Part shown: one piece after another, positions 50,991-60,671 of the stretch
Layout: each line of letters opens with the position of its first letter
Numbering within the stretch: position 1 is the first letter of the stretch
DNA from: Mesorhizobium amorphae
GTDB lineage: Bacteria; Pseudomonadota; Alphaproteobacteria; Rhizobiales; Rhizobiaceae
Direction of reading: 5' to 3'
Assembly: GCF_014843845.1 (NCBI RefSeq)
Contig: NZ_JHQS01000016.1
Coordinates: forward strand, 1-64,000
Length of the DNA stretch: 64,000 nt
Translations under genes and position numbers: made by a program
The notes under the pieces: generated by a model
The model's database searches: none
What the model was told of the DNA's origin: nothing
What the model saw: the letters and a program-made list of their open reading frames with translations, nothing else

Positions 50991-52868
50991 TCAGGCTTTG
51001 CCAATTTTTGCCGCCTTGCCCTTGTCGAACCACCACAGCGCTTCGACCGGAAAGCCGAAATCGGGTTTTTGCTCGGGAAAGCCGAACATGTCCCAATAGG
51101 CGCTTCGGTGATTCGCCAGGAACCAACTTGGAATCCAATCGCGCCGCGCACGCAAGGCCCGATCGAGTGCCCGCATTGCAACGGTCAGGCTTTCGCGGTC
51201 CTTGGCGGCGCCAACCGCGTCGATCAGTACGTCGATGGCGGGGCTCGATATGCCGGGAAGATTGCGCGACCCGGACACTGTCGCCGTGCTCGAATGGAAG
51301 AAGATTTCGAGATCATCTCGAGTCGGTGTCGCCGAAAACGAGAAGGCGACCGAGATCAGGTCGAAATCGAAGGTCGACTGCCTGAGCTGATATTGCGCTG
51401 GATCGACCAGTCCTATCGTGGCGTCGATGCCGACCGCCCTCATATTGGCGATCCAGGGCGAATAGACCTTCACGAAGGTGTCGTCGTCGACGAGGAATTC
51501 GGCTGACAGCCGCTCGCCCTTGTCGTTGACAGCGAAATCGCCGGAACGTTTCCAGCCTGCCTCGGCGAGAAGTTTCGCAGCCTTCCCCAGCATCTTGCGA
51601 TCCCGCCCTGAGCCGTCCGAGGCAGGCTGCGTCACCGCCTCGCCGAAGGTCTCCGGCGGCAGCTTGTCACGCAGCGGCTCCAGCAGAGCGAGTTCTTCAG
51701 GCGAAGGCATGCCTTCGGCGCGATAGTCCGACTTCTCGAAGCAGGATTGCGAGCGCTCGTAGGAACCGTAGAAGAAGTTGCGCCGTGTCCATTCGAAGTC
51801 GAAGCAGAGCGCAATCGCCTGCCGCACACGCGCGTCGCGAAACTGCTCGCGCCGCTGGTTGACGGCTGTGGCCTGCATGGAAGGGACTGTTTCAGCGGGA
51901 AATTCGTGCTTGACCACCTTGCCGGCGGTGAAGGCCGGAAAGTCATAGGCCGTCGCCCAGACCCGCGAGGTGAACTCCTCCCGGTAGAGGATCTCGCCCT
52001 TCTTGAAAGCCTCGAATCCGGCGGTGCGGTCCTGGTAGAATTCGATGCGGATGCGCTCGAAATTGTTCTGGCCGCGATTGACCGGGAGATCCTTGCCCCA
52101 ATAGTCGGCGACACGTTCATATTCGATCCACGACCCCGCCGACCACCGCCCGACCTTGTAGGCGCCGCAGCCGAGCGGAGGGTTCAGTTGCGAGGAATCG
52201 AAGGGATTAGCGCTGTAGAAGGCCTTCGACAGGATCGGGAATTCGGCGACGTTGAGGATGGTGCGAACGGAGTGCTTGCCGGAAAAGCTAAGCCTGAGCG
52301 TGCGCGGATCGACAGCGACCGCATCCTCCAGATGCGTCAGCGACAGCGACAGGTCGGGATGACCCTTTTCCTTGAAAAGCTTGAAGGTAAAGGCCGCGTC
52401 CTCGGCGGTCAGCGGCGTGCCGTCGTGGAAGCGCGCCTCGGACCGGAGCGAGAATTCGAAGTTCTTGCGGTCGTCCGAAATGGTCACGCCGTCGGCAATC
52501 AGGCCGTAGATGGCGTCCGGCTCGTCCAGCGCCCTGGCCATCAGCGAATCGAAGCACATCCCCATGCGTGGCGGCGCGTCGCCCTTCGGCGTGAAGGAAT
52601 TCAGCGTGTTGAAGGTCTCTGTGTTCTGATTATAGCCCCAGTTGGGCGGCGAGAAGTTGAAGGTGCCGCCTTGCGGCGCATCGACATTGACGTAGTCGAA
52701 ATGGGCAAAATCAGGCTTGTATTTGAGATCGCCGAAGGCCGACAGCCCGTGCAGCTTGACGCCGGTCGGAATGGCGGCGAAGGCGCGGCCGGGGAGCAGC
52801 GCTGCAGCGCTGGCCGCGGCGCTAAGCGCCAGAACGTCGCGGCGGGTCGCCATAAATTGCCGCCCCAT
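50991..52868 (-). CDS. yejA: Peptide-binding protein YejA, second copy
   Basis: Extracellular solute-binding protein family 5, 625 residues from the ATG at 52868 that overlaps the stop of the first yejA (TGATG). The N-terminus has ATRRDVLALSAAASAAALLP, which looks like a Tat-type signal, unlike the Sec-type signal of the first copy. The body shows HFDYVNVDAPQGGTFNFSPP near 55-74 and LRSEARFHDGTPLTAEDAAF near 140. It is exactly as long as the first copy and clearly related but well diverged. Confidence 0.9.
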   Translation of the reverse strand: MGRQFMATRRDVLALSAAASAAALLPGRAFAAIPTGVKLHGLSAFGDLKYKPDFAHFDYVNVDAPQGGTFNFSPPNWGYNQNTETFNTLNSFTPKGDAPPRMGMCFDSLMARALDEPDAIYGLIADGVTISDDRKNFEFSLRSEARFHDGTPLTAEDAAFTFKLFKEKGHPDLSLSLTHLEDAVAVDPRTLRLSFSGKHSVRTILNVAEFPILSKAFYSANPFDSSQLNPPLGCGAYKVGRWSAGSWIEYERVADYWGKDLPVNRGQNNFERIRIEFYQDRTAGFEAFKKGEILYREEFTSRVWATAYDFPAFTAGKVVKHEFPAETVPSMQATAVNQRREQFRDARVRQAIALCFDFEWTRRNFFYGSYERSQSCFEKSDYRAEGMPSPEELALLEPLRDKLPPETFGEAVTQPASDGSGRDRKMLGKAAKLLAEAGWKRSGDFAVNDKGERLSAEFLVDDDTFVKVYSPWIANMRAVGIDATIGLVDPAQYQLRQSTFDFDLISVAFSFSATPTRDDLEIFFHSSTATVSGSRNLPGISSPAIDVLIDAVGAAKDRESLTVAMRALDRALRARRDWIPSWFLANHRSAYWDMFGFPEQKPDFGFPVEALWWFDKGKAAKIGKA

Positions 52869-54745
52869 CAATTGCTGCCCTTGTACTTCGCGGCCAGCGC
52901 CTTTTCCTTCTCGGGATCGATCCACCACGAGTCGGTGTCGGCGCCCCTGTAACTCGGCTGCTTTTCCGGAATGCCGAACTTGTTCCAGTAGGCGAGCCAC
53001 ACCACGGAGCGGTAGTATTGCGGCACGACGTAGTAGTTCCACAACAGCACCCGATCGAGCGCGTGGGTGGCGGCGACGAGATCGTCGCGGTCGGTGGCAA
53101 AGATGATGCGGTCGACCAAGGCGTCGACGACCGGGTTCTTGATACCGGAATAATTGCGCGATCCCGGCGCGTCGGCGGCCTTCGAACTCCAGAAATCGCG
53201 CTGCTCATTCCCAGGTGATTCCGACTGCCCAAGCTGCCCGATGATGACGTCGTAATCGAAATTGTTGACGCGGTTGATGTACTGGGTCTGGTCGATCATT
53301 CGTAGCGTAGCGTCGACGCCAATCTTGCGCAGATTGGCGATGTACGGGCTGGAGATGACCTGGTCGGTGTCGCTCGTGCCGAGGATCTCGAATTTGAACG
53401 GCTCGCCGGTCTTGGCATTGACCATCTTGCCGCCCTTGATCACCCAACCGGCCTGGGCGAACAGGTCGACGGCCTGCTTCAGGTGCTTCCGCTCCGCCTG
53501 CGGTGAATCATAGACCGGCAGCTTGAATTCCTGCGTGAACAGTTCGGGCGGCAGCTTGTCGCGGTATTGTTCCAGGATTTCCAGTTCCTTGCCTTGCGGC
53601 AGGCCGCTTGAGGCCAGTTCTGTGCCCTGAAAGTAGCTGCTGGTGCGGGTGTTGAAACCGTAGAACAGCGTGCGGTTCATCGTCTCGAAGTCGAAGGGGT
53701 AGGTCAGAGCGGCGCGCACCAGGCGATCTCCGAACAGCGGACGCCTCTGGTTGAGCATGAAAGCCTGCATCGGTTCGGGCGATGTGGTCTTGAATTCCTG
53801 CTTGATGACATCGCCGGCCTTGACCGCCGGAAAATCATAGAATGTCTTCCAGCGCTTCGAACTGTTTTCCGGCTTGATGTCGTCAAATCCGCCCTTGGTG
53901 AAAGCCTGCCAGGCGGCGTTGTCGTCGAGGATATAGGTGAAGCGCTGGGTGTCGAAATTCTCGCGGCCGATCTTCACCGGCAGCTTGGCGGCCCAGTAGT
54001 CGGGCACGCGCTGCCAGACGATTTCCGAACCCGGCTTGAAGCTGGCGATCTTGTAGGCGGCGGAGCCGAGCGGCACTTCCAGCGTCGGTTTGGTGACGTC
54101 GCGCTTCTTGCCGTTGGCGTCGGTGCCTTCCCACCAGTGTTTGGGCAGCACGGCGAGGTCGCCGAGGATTTTCGGCAGCTCGCGGTTGCCTTTCTGGTTG
54201 AAATGGAATTCGACCTCGCGGTCCGAGACAGCGACCGCATCGGTGACGTTCTCGAAATAGCGGCTGTATTGCGGGCTGTTGGCCTTCAGCACCTGGAACG
54301 ACCAGATCACATCGTCGACGGTGATCGGCTGGCCGTCATGCCATTTTGCCCGCGGATCCAGCCGATAGGTCGCCGAAGAATAATCGGCCGGGTATTTGTA
54401 GGCGTCGGCAATCAGCGGGTGGCTGACGCTGCCTTCGTCGGTCGCCTGATCCATCAGCGTGTCGTAGAGCAGGCCGCCACCGAAGGGCACGAGGCCGGCC
54501 GCCGGCGACCCCTGCACGATGTAGGGGTTGAAGCTGTCGAACGTGCCAAGCTGGACCGAGTTGTAGGTGCCGCCCTTGGGCGCGTCGGGATTGACGTAGT
54601 CGTAGTGCTGGAAATTGTCGCCGTATTTGGACGGGCCGATCAGTGAGGAGGTGGTACGCCATTCATCCGGGAAGGCCGCCTGCAGCCCACCGGCAAGGGC
54701 GGCCGCGACCAGCACGGATTTGAGAAGCGTTCGGCCAACCGTCAT
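52868..54745 (-). CDS. yejA: Peptide-binding protein YejA, first copy
   Basis: Solute-binding protein family 5, 625 residues, first gene of the yej operon. A Sec-type signal peptide is visible (VGRTLLKSVLVAAALAGGLQ). Family segments include YGDNFQHYDYVNPDAPKGGT near 42-61, YRLDPRAKWHDGQPITVDDV near 127 and the SGIKNPVVDALVDRIIFA-type region near 540. It should capture peptides in the periplasm for YejBEF. The terminator at 54849-54881 separates it from the cytochrome gene upstream. Confidence 0.92.
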   Translation of the reverse strand: MTVGRTLLKSVLVAAALAGGLQAAFPDEWRTTSSLIGPSKYGDNFQHYDYVNPDAPKGGTYNSVQLGTFDSFNPYIVQGSPAAGLVPFGGGLLYDTLMDQATDEGSVSHPLIADAYKYPADYSSATYRLDPRAKWHDGQPITVDDVIWSFQVLKANSPQYSRYFENVTDAVAVSDREVEFHFNQKGNRELPKILGDLAVLPKHWWEGTDANGKKRDVTKPTLEVPLGSAAYKIASFKPGSEIVWQRVPDYWAAKLPVKIGRENFDTQRFTYILDDNAAWQAFTKGGFDDIKPENSSKRWKTFYDFPAVKAGDVIKQEFKTTSPEPMQAFMLNQRRPLFGDRLVRAALTYPFDFETMNRTLFYGFNTRTSSYFQGTELASSGLPQGKELEILEQYRDKLPPELFTQEFKLPVYDSPQAERKHLKQAVDLFAQAGWVIKGGKMVNAKTGEPFKFEILGTSDTDQVISSPYIANLRKIGVDATLRMIDQTQYINRVNNFDYDVIIGQLGQSESPGNEQRDFWSSKAADAPGSRNYSGIKNPVVDALVDRIIFATDRDDLVAATHALDRVLLWNYYVVPQYYRSVVWLAYWNKFGIPEKQPSYRGADTDSWWIDPEKEKALAAKYKGSN

Positions 54746-54848
54746 GCGTTCTCCTCTTCGCGATGCACGTCCACAGGCAATCTAGATCATTTGACGCCCA
54801 TGAAAACCGCAATGGTCGGGCTCTGTCGCCGCGTATGCGGTTTTCCTA

Positions 54849-54881
54849 ACAGAAAAGCCGGGCTGAACCCGGCTTTTCTGT
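54849..54881 (-). terminator. Rho-independent terminator of the cytochrome c gene
   Basis: ACAGAAAAGCCGGG (54849-54862) and CCCGGCTTTTCTGT (54868-54881) form a perfect 14-bp stem with a 5-base loop, 23 bases after the cytochrome stop. On the minus strand the stem ends in CTTTTCTGT, so the T-rich part lies in the 3' arm. It is the clearest terminator of the window. Confidence 0.85.
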
Positions 54882-54903
54882 GAATGTCCGCATGACAAAT
54901 TCG

Positions 54904-55578
54904 TTATTTGGCGGGTGCTGCACCTTCGGCCGGCTTTGCCGGAGCGGCTGGTGCCGCACCTTCGGCCGGCTTGGCCGGCGCCGCACCTTCGGCTGGCTTG
55001 GCCGGCGCGCTCGCATCGGCGGCGGCGCCTGGCGCCGGCAGCGGCTTCGGATTGTCGGACAGCGTGCGCAGATAGGCGATGACGTTGGCGCGATCCTCAT
55101 CCTTCGCCAGGCCGGCGAAGCCCATTGCCGTGCCCTTCACGAACTTCTTCGGCGAAAGGAGGAAGTGGTTGATGTTGTCGTAGGTCCATTTCTCGGCGCC
55201 GCCCTTGGAGAATTCCTTCATGCCGGCCGAATAGGCAAAGCCCTCATGCTCGGCCACCGGGCGGTCGACAAGATCCCAAAGGTCGGGGCCGACCTTGTTC
55301 GGACCGCCCTTTTCGCCGGTATGGCAAGCCTGGCATTTCTTGAACACGGCAGCGCCCGCCTCGGCATTGGCGGTGGCTAAAAGATCGGCGATCGGCTTGG
55401 CTTCGGCCGCCGGACCAGCCGCGCCGCCTTCGGCGGGCTCGGTCGCCTCGATCGCGAAGCCGGGCTTTTCGGGCGCGGGCGAAGCAAACAGCGCGTCTGA
55501 GACGATGCCGACGGAAAAGACGATGAAACAGGTGCCAAGGAATCCGGCGAGCAGCTTGTTGACTTCGTTGGAATCCAT
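54904..55578 (-). CDS. Membrane-anchored cytochrome c (CycM-like)
   Basis: Class I cytochrome c of 224 residues from the ATG at 55578 (AAGGGG upstream). An uncleaved N-terminal helix ([20 protein letters not shown], residues 7-26) anchors it. The heme motif CQACH is at 82-86 and the axial Met is probably Met152 in GTAMGFAGL. The last 40 residues are a tandem Ala/Pro/Lys/Glu repeat (PAKPAEGAA, three or four times), which looks like a flexible tail. It should carry electrons between the bc1 complex and an oxidase. The repeat tail is the odd point. Confidence 0.92.
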   Translation of the reverse strand: MDSNEVNKLLAGFLGTCFIVFSVGIVSDALFASPAPEKPGFAIEATEPAEGGAAGPAAEAKPIADLLATANAEAGAAVFKKCQACHTGEKGGPNKVGPDLWDLVDRPVAEHEGFAYSAGMKEFSKGGAEKWTYDNINHFLLSPKKFVKGTAMGFAGLAKDEDRANVIAYLRTLSDNPKPLPAPGAAADASAPAKPAEGAAPAKPAEGAAPAAPAKPAEGAAPAK

Positions 55579-55769
55579 ACGCCCCTTGCTCCCTTTTCCG
55601 GCGGACCGACCGTCCACTCCGTCCGTCGGTATCGTGGCCCGCCCCGCTGGGGCAGTCAAATCGGGCGGAAACTAGGTCTTTTGCTCTGGCGTTGCAACAC
55701 CTATAAGGGCGCTTCCAGTGAGACCTTTTGCCACTTTCCCATCCGCTTTTCCAACGCCCCACAACCTCG

Positions 55770-56498
55770 ATGTCCACGCTCATCCTCATCCCGGCCCGCA
55801 TGGCCTCGACCCGCCTGCCGGGCAAGCCGCTGGCCGACATTGCCGGCGCGCCGATGATCGTGCAGGTCGCCCGCCGCGGCGCCGAGGCCGGGCTTGGGCG
55901 GGTTGTGGTGGCGACGGATAGCGAAGCCGTGGCGGAAGCCGTGCGTTCGCACGGTTTCGAGGCGGTGATAACCCGAGACGATCACCAATCCGGCTCCGAC
56001 CGCATCTTCGAGGCGCTGACCGTCATCGACCCCGACCGCAAGGTCGAAACCATCGTCAATGTCCAGGGCGATCTGCCGACGATCGAGCCTGAGATCATCG
56101 GCGCGGCGCTAAGGCCATTCGAGGACGCATCGGTCGACATCGCCACGCTCGGTGTAGAGATCGTCCGCGACGAGGAAAAGGCCAATCCGAACGTCGTCAA
56201 GATCGTCGGCTCGCCGCTGTCGGCGACGCGGCTCAGGGCGCTCTATTTCACCCGCGCCACAGCGCCCTGGGGCGAGGGGCCGCTGTATCACCACATCGGC
56301 CTTTACGCCTATCGGCGCTCGGCGCTCGAGCGCTTCGTTGCCCTGAAGCCGTCGCCGCTGGAGCGGCGCGAGCGGCTGGAGCAATTGCGGGCGATCGAGG
56401 CCGGCATGCGCATCGATGCCGAGATCGTCCAGTCGCTGCCGCTCGGCGTCGACACGCCGGAAGATCTCGAACGCGCCAGAGAAATCCTTTCTAACTGA
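55770..56498 (+). CDS. kdsB: 3-deoxy-manno-octulosonate cytidylyltransferase
   Basis: CMP-KDO synthetase of 242 residues, needed for lipopolysaccharide core synthesis. It activates KDO with CTP in the cytoplasm. The N-terminus has the CTP-binding [20 protein letters not shown] (4-23), then [15 protein letters not shown] (near 72-86), [11 protein letters not shown] (near 98) and [16 protein letters not shown] near 178. The ATG at 55770 gives the normal length; an earlier ATG at 55728 is not supported. It is divergent from the cytochrome gene and nine bases before pheA. Confidence 0.95.
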   Translation: MSTLILIPARMASTRLPGKPLADIAGAPMIVQVARRGAEAGLGRVVVATDSEAVAEAVRSHGFEAVITRDDHQSGSDRIFEALTVIDPDRKVETIVNVQGDLPTIEPEIIGAALRPFEDASVDIATLGVEIVRDEEKANPNVVKIVGSPLSATRLRALYFTRATAPWGEGPLYHHIGLYAYRRSALERFVALKPSPLERRERLEQLRAIEAGMRIDAEIVQSLPLGVDTPEDLERAREILSN

Positions 56499-56507
56499 GA
56501 TTTGGGC

Positions 56508-57371
56508 ATGCCTGAAAAGACCAACAGAATATCCTTCCAGGGCGAGCCGGGCGCCAATTCCGACACCGCCTCCCGCAACATGTTCCCGGCGATGGAGCCG
56601 TTGCCGTGCCCGACCTTCGAGGATGCCTTCAACGCGGTCGAGACCGGCAAAGCCGAGCTCGCCATGATCCCGATCGAGAACACCATCGCCGGGCGCGTCG
56701 CCGACATCCATCATCTGCTGCCGGAATCGAAGCTGCACATCGTCGGCGAATACTTCCTGCCGATCCACTTCCAGCTGATGGTGCTGCCGGGTGTGAAGCG
56801 CGAAGAGATCAAGACCGTGCACAGCCACATCCATGCGCTCGGTCAGTGCCGCAAATACATCCGCAAGAATGGCTGGAAGCCGGTGGTCGCCGGCGACACG
56901 GCAGGTTCGGCGAAGCTGGTTTCCGAAGTCAAGGACCGCACCATGGCCTCGCTCGCCCCGGCGCTCGCAGCGGAGCTCTACGGGCTCGACATCATCGAGA
57001 AAAATGTCGAGGACACTGACTCGAACGTCACCCGCTTCGTCGTGCTGACCAAGAACAAACACTGGGCCCAGCGCCCGGCGCCGGACGTCAAGATGATGAC
57101 GACCTTCATCTTCCGCGTTCGCAACGTGCCGGCCGCGCTCTACAAGGCCATGGGCGGCTTCGCCACCAACGGCATCAACATGACCAAGCTCGAGAGCTAC
57201 CAGCTCGGCGCCTTCACCGCGACGCTGTTCTACGCCGATATCGAGGGCCATCCCGACGATCCGCTGGTCAAGCTGGCGCTCGACGAGCTGCGCTTCTTCT
57301 CGCGCGAAATGCGCATCCTCGGCGTCTATCCTGCCAGCCAGTCACGCGAGCAGTGGAAGGTGGCCGACTAG
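56508..57371 (+). CDS. pheA: Prephenate dehydratase
   Basis: Monofunctional prephenate dehydratase of 287 residues that makes phenylpyruvate for phenylalanine synthesis. It has the catalytic domain with GEPGANSDTAS (13-23), IPIENTIAGRVADIHHLL (58-75) and the Thr-Arg-Phe motif in DSNVTRFVVL near 170-179. A C-terminal ACT domain follows from about 195 (TTFIFRVRNVPAALYKAMGG and GINMTKLESYQLG), which should bind phenylalanine for feedback control. The ATG at 56508 is ten bases after kdsB. Confidence 0.95.
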   Translation: MPEKTNRISFQGEPGANSDTASRNMFPAMEPLPCPTFEDAFNAVETGKAELAMIPIENTIAGRVADIHHLLPESKLHIVGEYFLPIHFQLMVLPGVKREEIKTVHSHIHALGQCRKYIRKNGWKPVVAGDTAGSAKLVSEVKDRTMASLAPALAAELYGLDIIEKNVEDTDSNVTRFVVLTKNKHWAQRPAPDVKMMTTFIFRVRNVPAALYKAMGGFATNGINMTKLESYQLGAFTATLFYADIEGHPDDPLVKLALDELRFFSREMRILGVYPASQSREQWKVAD

Positions 57372-57418
57372 CGCCCTCGTTTGAACGGGATCGTCCGCGA
57401 TCGGTGGACCGCGCGTGC

Positions 57419-58261
57419 TCAGCTCTTGCCGTCGAAGGCTCGATCCGAACCAATGAGCCGTGCAATCTTGTCGATCGTCGCGCGCACCTCCGGCAATTTG
57501 CGATCGTCGCCATGCACCACCAGCCATTGTTCATGTGACAGATCGTCGATCACATCATCGGTGCGGACCAGATCGTTGTGGGCGTCGCCGACGAAGCAGG
57601 GCAATACCACATGGCCGGCGCCGGCAAGCGCAAGGTCGAGGAGCGAGCGCGGCTGAGTGACTTCAAAGCGTATTTGATCTCGTCTGTTGGCGCGCACCCA
57701 GATTGCCGATGGCGTGTTCACCGTAGCCGCGATCCAATCAGCCTTTCGAACCGCATTCGGATGCGCGTAGGGAGCAAATGCGACGGTCTTTGTTCTGCGA
57801 GCCGCAACTCCCGGCTCGGACGGCCTCCGGTTCCGAATCCCGATCAATGCCTCGCGCCTGCCTATGTTCTGCACCTCTTCAACGGCGCTGAAGACGATGT
57901 TCCGGTCGCTCAACCCCAGTTTTTCGATGTTGCGTGCCAGATACCACGTCATCCAGGTGCCGGCGGACACACGGATGGGCGCCGACACGTTTCGTCGCGA
58001 GAACTCCCTGGCGATATCCAGGAACCGTTGCTCGATGGTCTCTGCCTGCGATGTCAGCGCTCGACCTGCCGCCGTCAGTTCATAGCCGGACGGCAGCCGG
58101 GAGAACAACTCGGCGCCCAGCGCCCTTTCAAGATCGACGACATGCCGGCTCAGCGTCGCCGCACTCTGACCTACAGCCTTGGCTGCGGACGAAAGGCTCC
58201 CATCGCGCGCGACCGCCAGAAAGATCCTCAGATCCGACCAGTCGATATCTGTTTCATTCAT
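57419..58261 (-). CDS. LysR family transcriptional regulator
   Basis: LysR-type regulator of 280 residues. The helix-turn-helix is LSSAAKAVGQSAATLSRHVV near 24-43 with LERALGAELFSRLPSGYELT after it, and the effector domain begins near residue 92 (APIRVSAGTWMTWYL). It is divergent from the broken aldo/keto reductase gene. CCGAC-N11-GTCGG at 58283-58303 in the intergenic region could be its site. Its target may now be only its own gene or genes elsewhere. Confidence 0.92.
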   Translation of the reverse strand: MNETDIDWSDLRIFLAVARDGSLSSAAKAVGQSAATLSRHVVDLERALGAELFSRLPSGYELTAAGRALTSQAETIEQRFLDIAREFSRRNVSAPIRVSAGTWMTWYLARNIEKLGLSDRNIVFSAVEEVQNIGRREALIGIRNRRPSEPGVAARRTKTVAFAPYAHPNAVRKADWIAATVNTPSAIWVRANRRDQIRFEVTQPRSLLDLALAGAGHVVLPCFVGDAHNDLVRTDDVIDDLSHEQWLVVHGDDRKLPEVRATIDKIARLIGSDRAFDGKS

Positions 58262-58346
58262 GCACTGCCCTCTCCATTTTTGCCGACTCCCATCTGAGGT
58301 CGGTCTGGCGCCATATCAAGACCGGGTGGCCTACGGAGAACATGAT

Positions 58347-59333
58347 ATGGCAATGAGAATTCACCTGGGTTCGCGGATCGGCATGGGCTGCTGGGCAATC
58401 GGCGGTCACTTCTGGTCAGGAGAGACACCGGTCGGATATTCCGGCGCTGACGACAGCCAATCCGTGGAAACCATTCATGCGGCATGGGATGGTGGAATTC
58501 GGCTCTTCGATACGTCGGCGGTGTATGGAGCCGGCCACTCGGAGGAGCTTTTGGGCGAGGCGCTCGCGGGCCGTTCGGAAGCAATTATCGTGTAGAAATT
58601 CGGCCATTCCTTCGATCCGGTTTCCCGCCAGATGACCGGCCCGAGGTTCGACCCCGACTATGTGCGCTGGTCGGTTGCTGAGAGCCTCCGCCGACTGGGC
58701 CGTGATTGCATCGACGTGATGTTGCTCCACCTGAACGATCTCCCCATCGAACATGCGGCACCAGCGTTCGAGGTTCTGGAGCAACTTGTCCAGGCTGGCG
58801 ATATTCGAAGCTATGGCTGGAGCACCGACTTTCCGCCAAGCGTCGACGCCTTCGCTGACCGGAGTGGCTTTTCAACGGTCCAGCATGCGATGAATGTCTT
58901 CTTCGATGCGCCGTCCATGTGCAAAACCGCACATGACAACGGCTTGGCGCAGTTGATCCGGTCGCCGCTCGCCATGGGCGTGTTGACGGGGAAATTCTCG
59001 GATGGACGGGCGGTCCCATCCGACGATGTCAGGTCGGTTCCAGCGGATTGGCAGGTATATTTTGAAGCATCGCGCGCCCGTTCCGACCTGAGCAGGCAGA
59101 TCGATGCAATCCGCGATCTGCTCACCGTCGGTGGGCGGACGCTCGGTCAGGGTGCGTTGTGCTGGCTGCTGTCGAAAGGCGACAACATTCACCCCATCCC
59201 TGGCGCAAAAACGCCTAGGCAGGCTGTCGAGAACGCCGCGGCCACGGAATTTGGGCCGTTGCCGGAGGGCGTGATGGCTGAGATCGAAACCATTCTCCAA
59301 AGACCGCCAGAGGGTGAGTTTCGCGCTCGATAG
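58347..59333 (+). pseudogene. Aldo/keto reductase interrupted by an in-frame TAG
   Basis: The reading frame begins at the ATG at 58347 (GGAG eight bases upstream) and shows the aldo/keto reductase pattern GGIRLFDTSAVYGAGHSEEL. A TAG at 58593-58595 follows ...SEAIIV, and the frame continues unbroken after it with KFGHSFDPVSRQMTGP, DCIDVMLLHLNDLP and, at the end, NIHPIPGAKTPRQAVENAAA. The total length of about 329 residues is normal for the family. The enzyme is probably inactive by one nonsense mutation; a sequencing error cannot be excluded from here. Confidence 0.85.
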
Positions 59334-59377
59334 CTGCCGCTTCGTTGTGGCTTCGCGTGGCCACTTTGGGCGGGATC

Positions 59378-59680
59378 CTAGCTCCAGCCCAACGGCACGT
59401 AGTCGATCTCCATGAACGCCTCGACCTCCGGCAGCCAACGGTCGCGGACGAAGGCGACATGATCAGGGTGGTCGTTGTAGCGCGTGTAGGCGGCCTGGTC
59501 GGCGAACTCCATCGAGAAGCCGAAGCGATAGTCGTTCTTGGGGCTGACCTGCCGCAACTGCTCGAAATGGGTGACGCCCTTGATCGCGGTGAGGATCCTC
59601 TTGGCGTCGGCGAGAAACCTCTTTTCCTCCAGCGAATGCAGCGGATGCTTCAGCGTGAACACGACGGTATGACGGATCAT
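59378..59680 (-). CDS. Stress-responsive Dabb domain protein
   Basis: Small protein of 100 residues from the ATG at 59680. It starts MIRHTVVFTLKHPLHSLEEK and has YRFGFSMEFADQAAYTRYND followed by HPDHVAFVRDRWLPEVEAFM, the Dabb (A/B barrel) pattern with the conserved His-Pro-x-His. It should dimerise through a ferredoxin-like fold. Function is not assigned in bacteria. It lies ten bases after the nudC stop and may be co-transcribed with it. Confidence 0.88.
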   Translation of the reverse strand: MIRHTVVFTLKHPLHSLEEKRFLADAKRILTAIKGVTHFEQLRQVSPKNDYRFGFSMEFADQAAYTRYNDHPDHVAFVRDRWLPEVEAFMEIDYVPLGWS

Positions 59681-59690
59681 TTTTCTGCTC

Positions 59691-60632
59691 CTACTCGCTA
59701 TCGACCCAGGCGCGGATAAGGTGGTGGGCGATCGCCCCTTTCGGCGGTGTGACCAGGCCGCCCGCATGCTCGCGGGTCAGCATGAGCCGCACCTCGTCGC
59801 GATAGAACCAGCGGCAGTCTTCCAATTCGTTGAGGTCGGCCTGGATGTCGTCGTTGAGCGGTTCGCCGAAGCAGCCGATCATCAACGAATAGGGGAACGG
59901 CCAGGGCTGGCTGGCGTGGTAGACGACGCGGCCCAGCCGGATGCCGGCCTCCTCCAGCGTTTCGCGCCGCACCGCCGCCTCGATCGTTTCGCCCGGCTCG
60001 ATAAAGCCGGCTAGCGCCGAATACATGCCCGGCCCAAAATGCCGGCCGCGGCCGAGCAGGCATTTTTCCGGCGTCACCGTCAGCATGATCGCCACCGGAT
60101 CGGTGCGCGGGAAATGCTCGGTGCCGCAGGCCGGGCAGTGCCGCTTGTAGCCGCCCGCCCGCATTTCGGATTCATTGCCGCATTTGCTGCAGAAGCGATG
60201 GCTGGCATGCCAGGCCAGCAAGGCCGCGCCTTGCGCCAGCGCGCCGGCCGCCGCCTCGTCGATCAGCCCTTGCATATAGACCGAGCGGTAGTCGATGGCC
60301 TTGATCGTTTCGGGAAGCTGCTCGGGTTCGATCCCGACCGGCACGGCAAGCACCGGGCCGCTCTCGGAAAAGCCGAGCAGGACACCTTGTGCAAGGGAAG
60401 GCTGGAGTAGCCCGCTTTCGGCTATATGGAACCATGGGTCGAACGCTCCGTCGCTCAGCTTCAGGTAAAGCCGGCCGCCATGCATCAGCAAAAGCCTTGC
60501 CGAAGGGTCGGCCAGCGCCTTTTCGACGGAATCGTCGGCGCGGTTCTCGGACTGCCGGTCGATCGTGTTGCCGGCAAAGCCGACGAACTGGCTCGGCTCG
60601 CGCAAGGGCGCGTCAAACAGGCGGAAGCTCAT
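59691..60632 (-). CDS. nudC: NADH pyrophosphatase
   Basis: Nudix hydrolase of 313 residues. It has an N-terminal NUDIX-like domain, the zinc ribbon CSKCGNESEM...HCPACG (near 143-167) and the Nudix box GFIEPGETIEAAVRRETLEE (near 213-232), followed by the NudC-specific YHASQPWPFPYSLMIGCF with SQPWPFP. It cleaves NAD(H) to NMN(H) and AMP and can remove NAD caps from RNA in characterised bacteria. Confidence 0.94.
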   Translation of the reverse strand: MSFRLFDAPLREPSQFVGFAGNTIDRQSENRADDSVEKALADPSARLLLMHGGRLYLKLSDGAFDPWFHIAESGLLQPSLAQGVLLGFSESGPVLAVPVGIEPEQLPETIKAIDYRSVYMQGLIDEAAAGALAQGAALLAWHASHRFCSKCGNESEMRAGGYKRHCPACGTEHFPRTDPVAIMLTVTPEKCLLGRGRHFGPGMYSALAGFIEPGETIEAAVRRETLEEAGIRLGRVVYHASQPWPFPYSLMIGCFGEPLNDDIQADLNELEDCRWFYRDEVRLMLTREHAGGLVTPPKGAIAHHLIRAWVDSE

Positions 60633-60671
60633 GGAGACTCAGAATTGCTCAGGATGGACTCAGGGGTCAGC

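Noticed and set aside
58593..58595. Recoded amber codon (pyrrolysine or suppressor)
   Set aside because: Nothing nearby suggests recoding, and the aldo/keto reductase family has no conserved special residue at this place.
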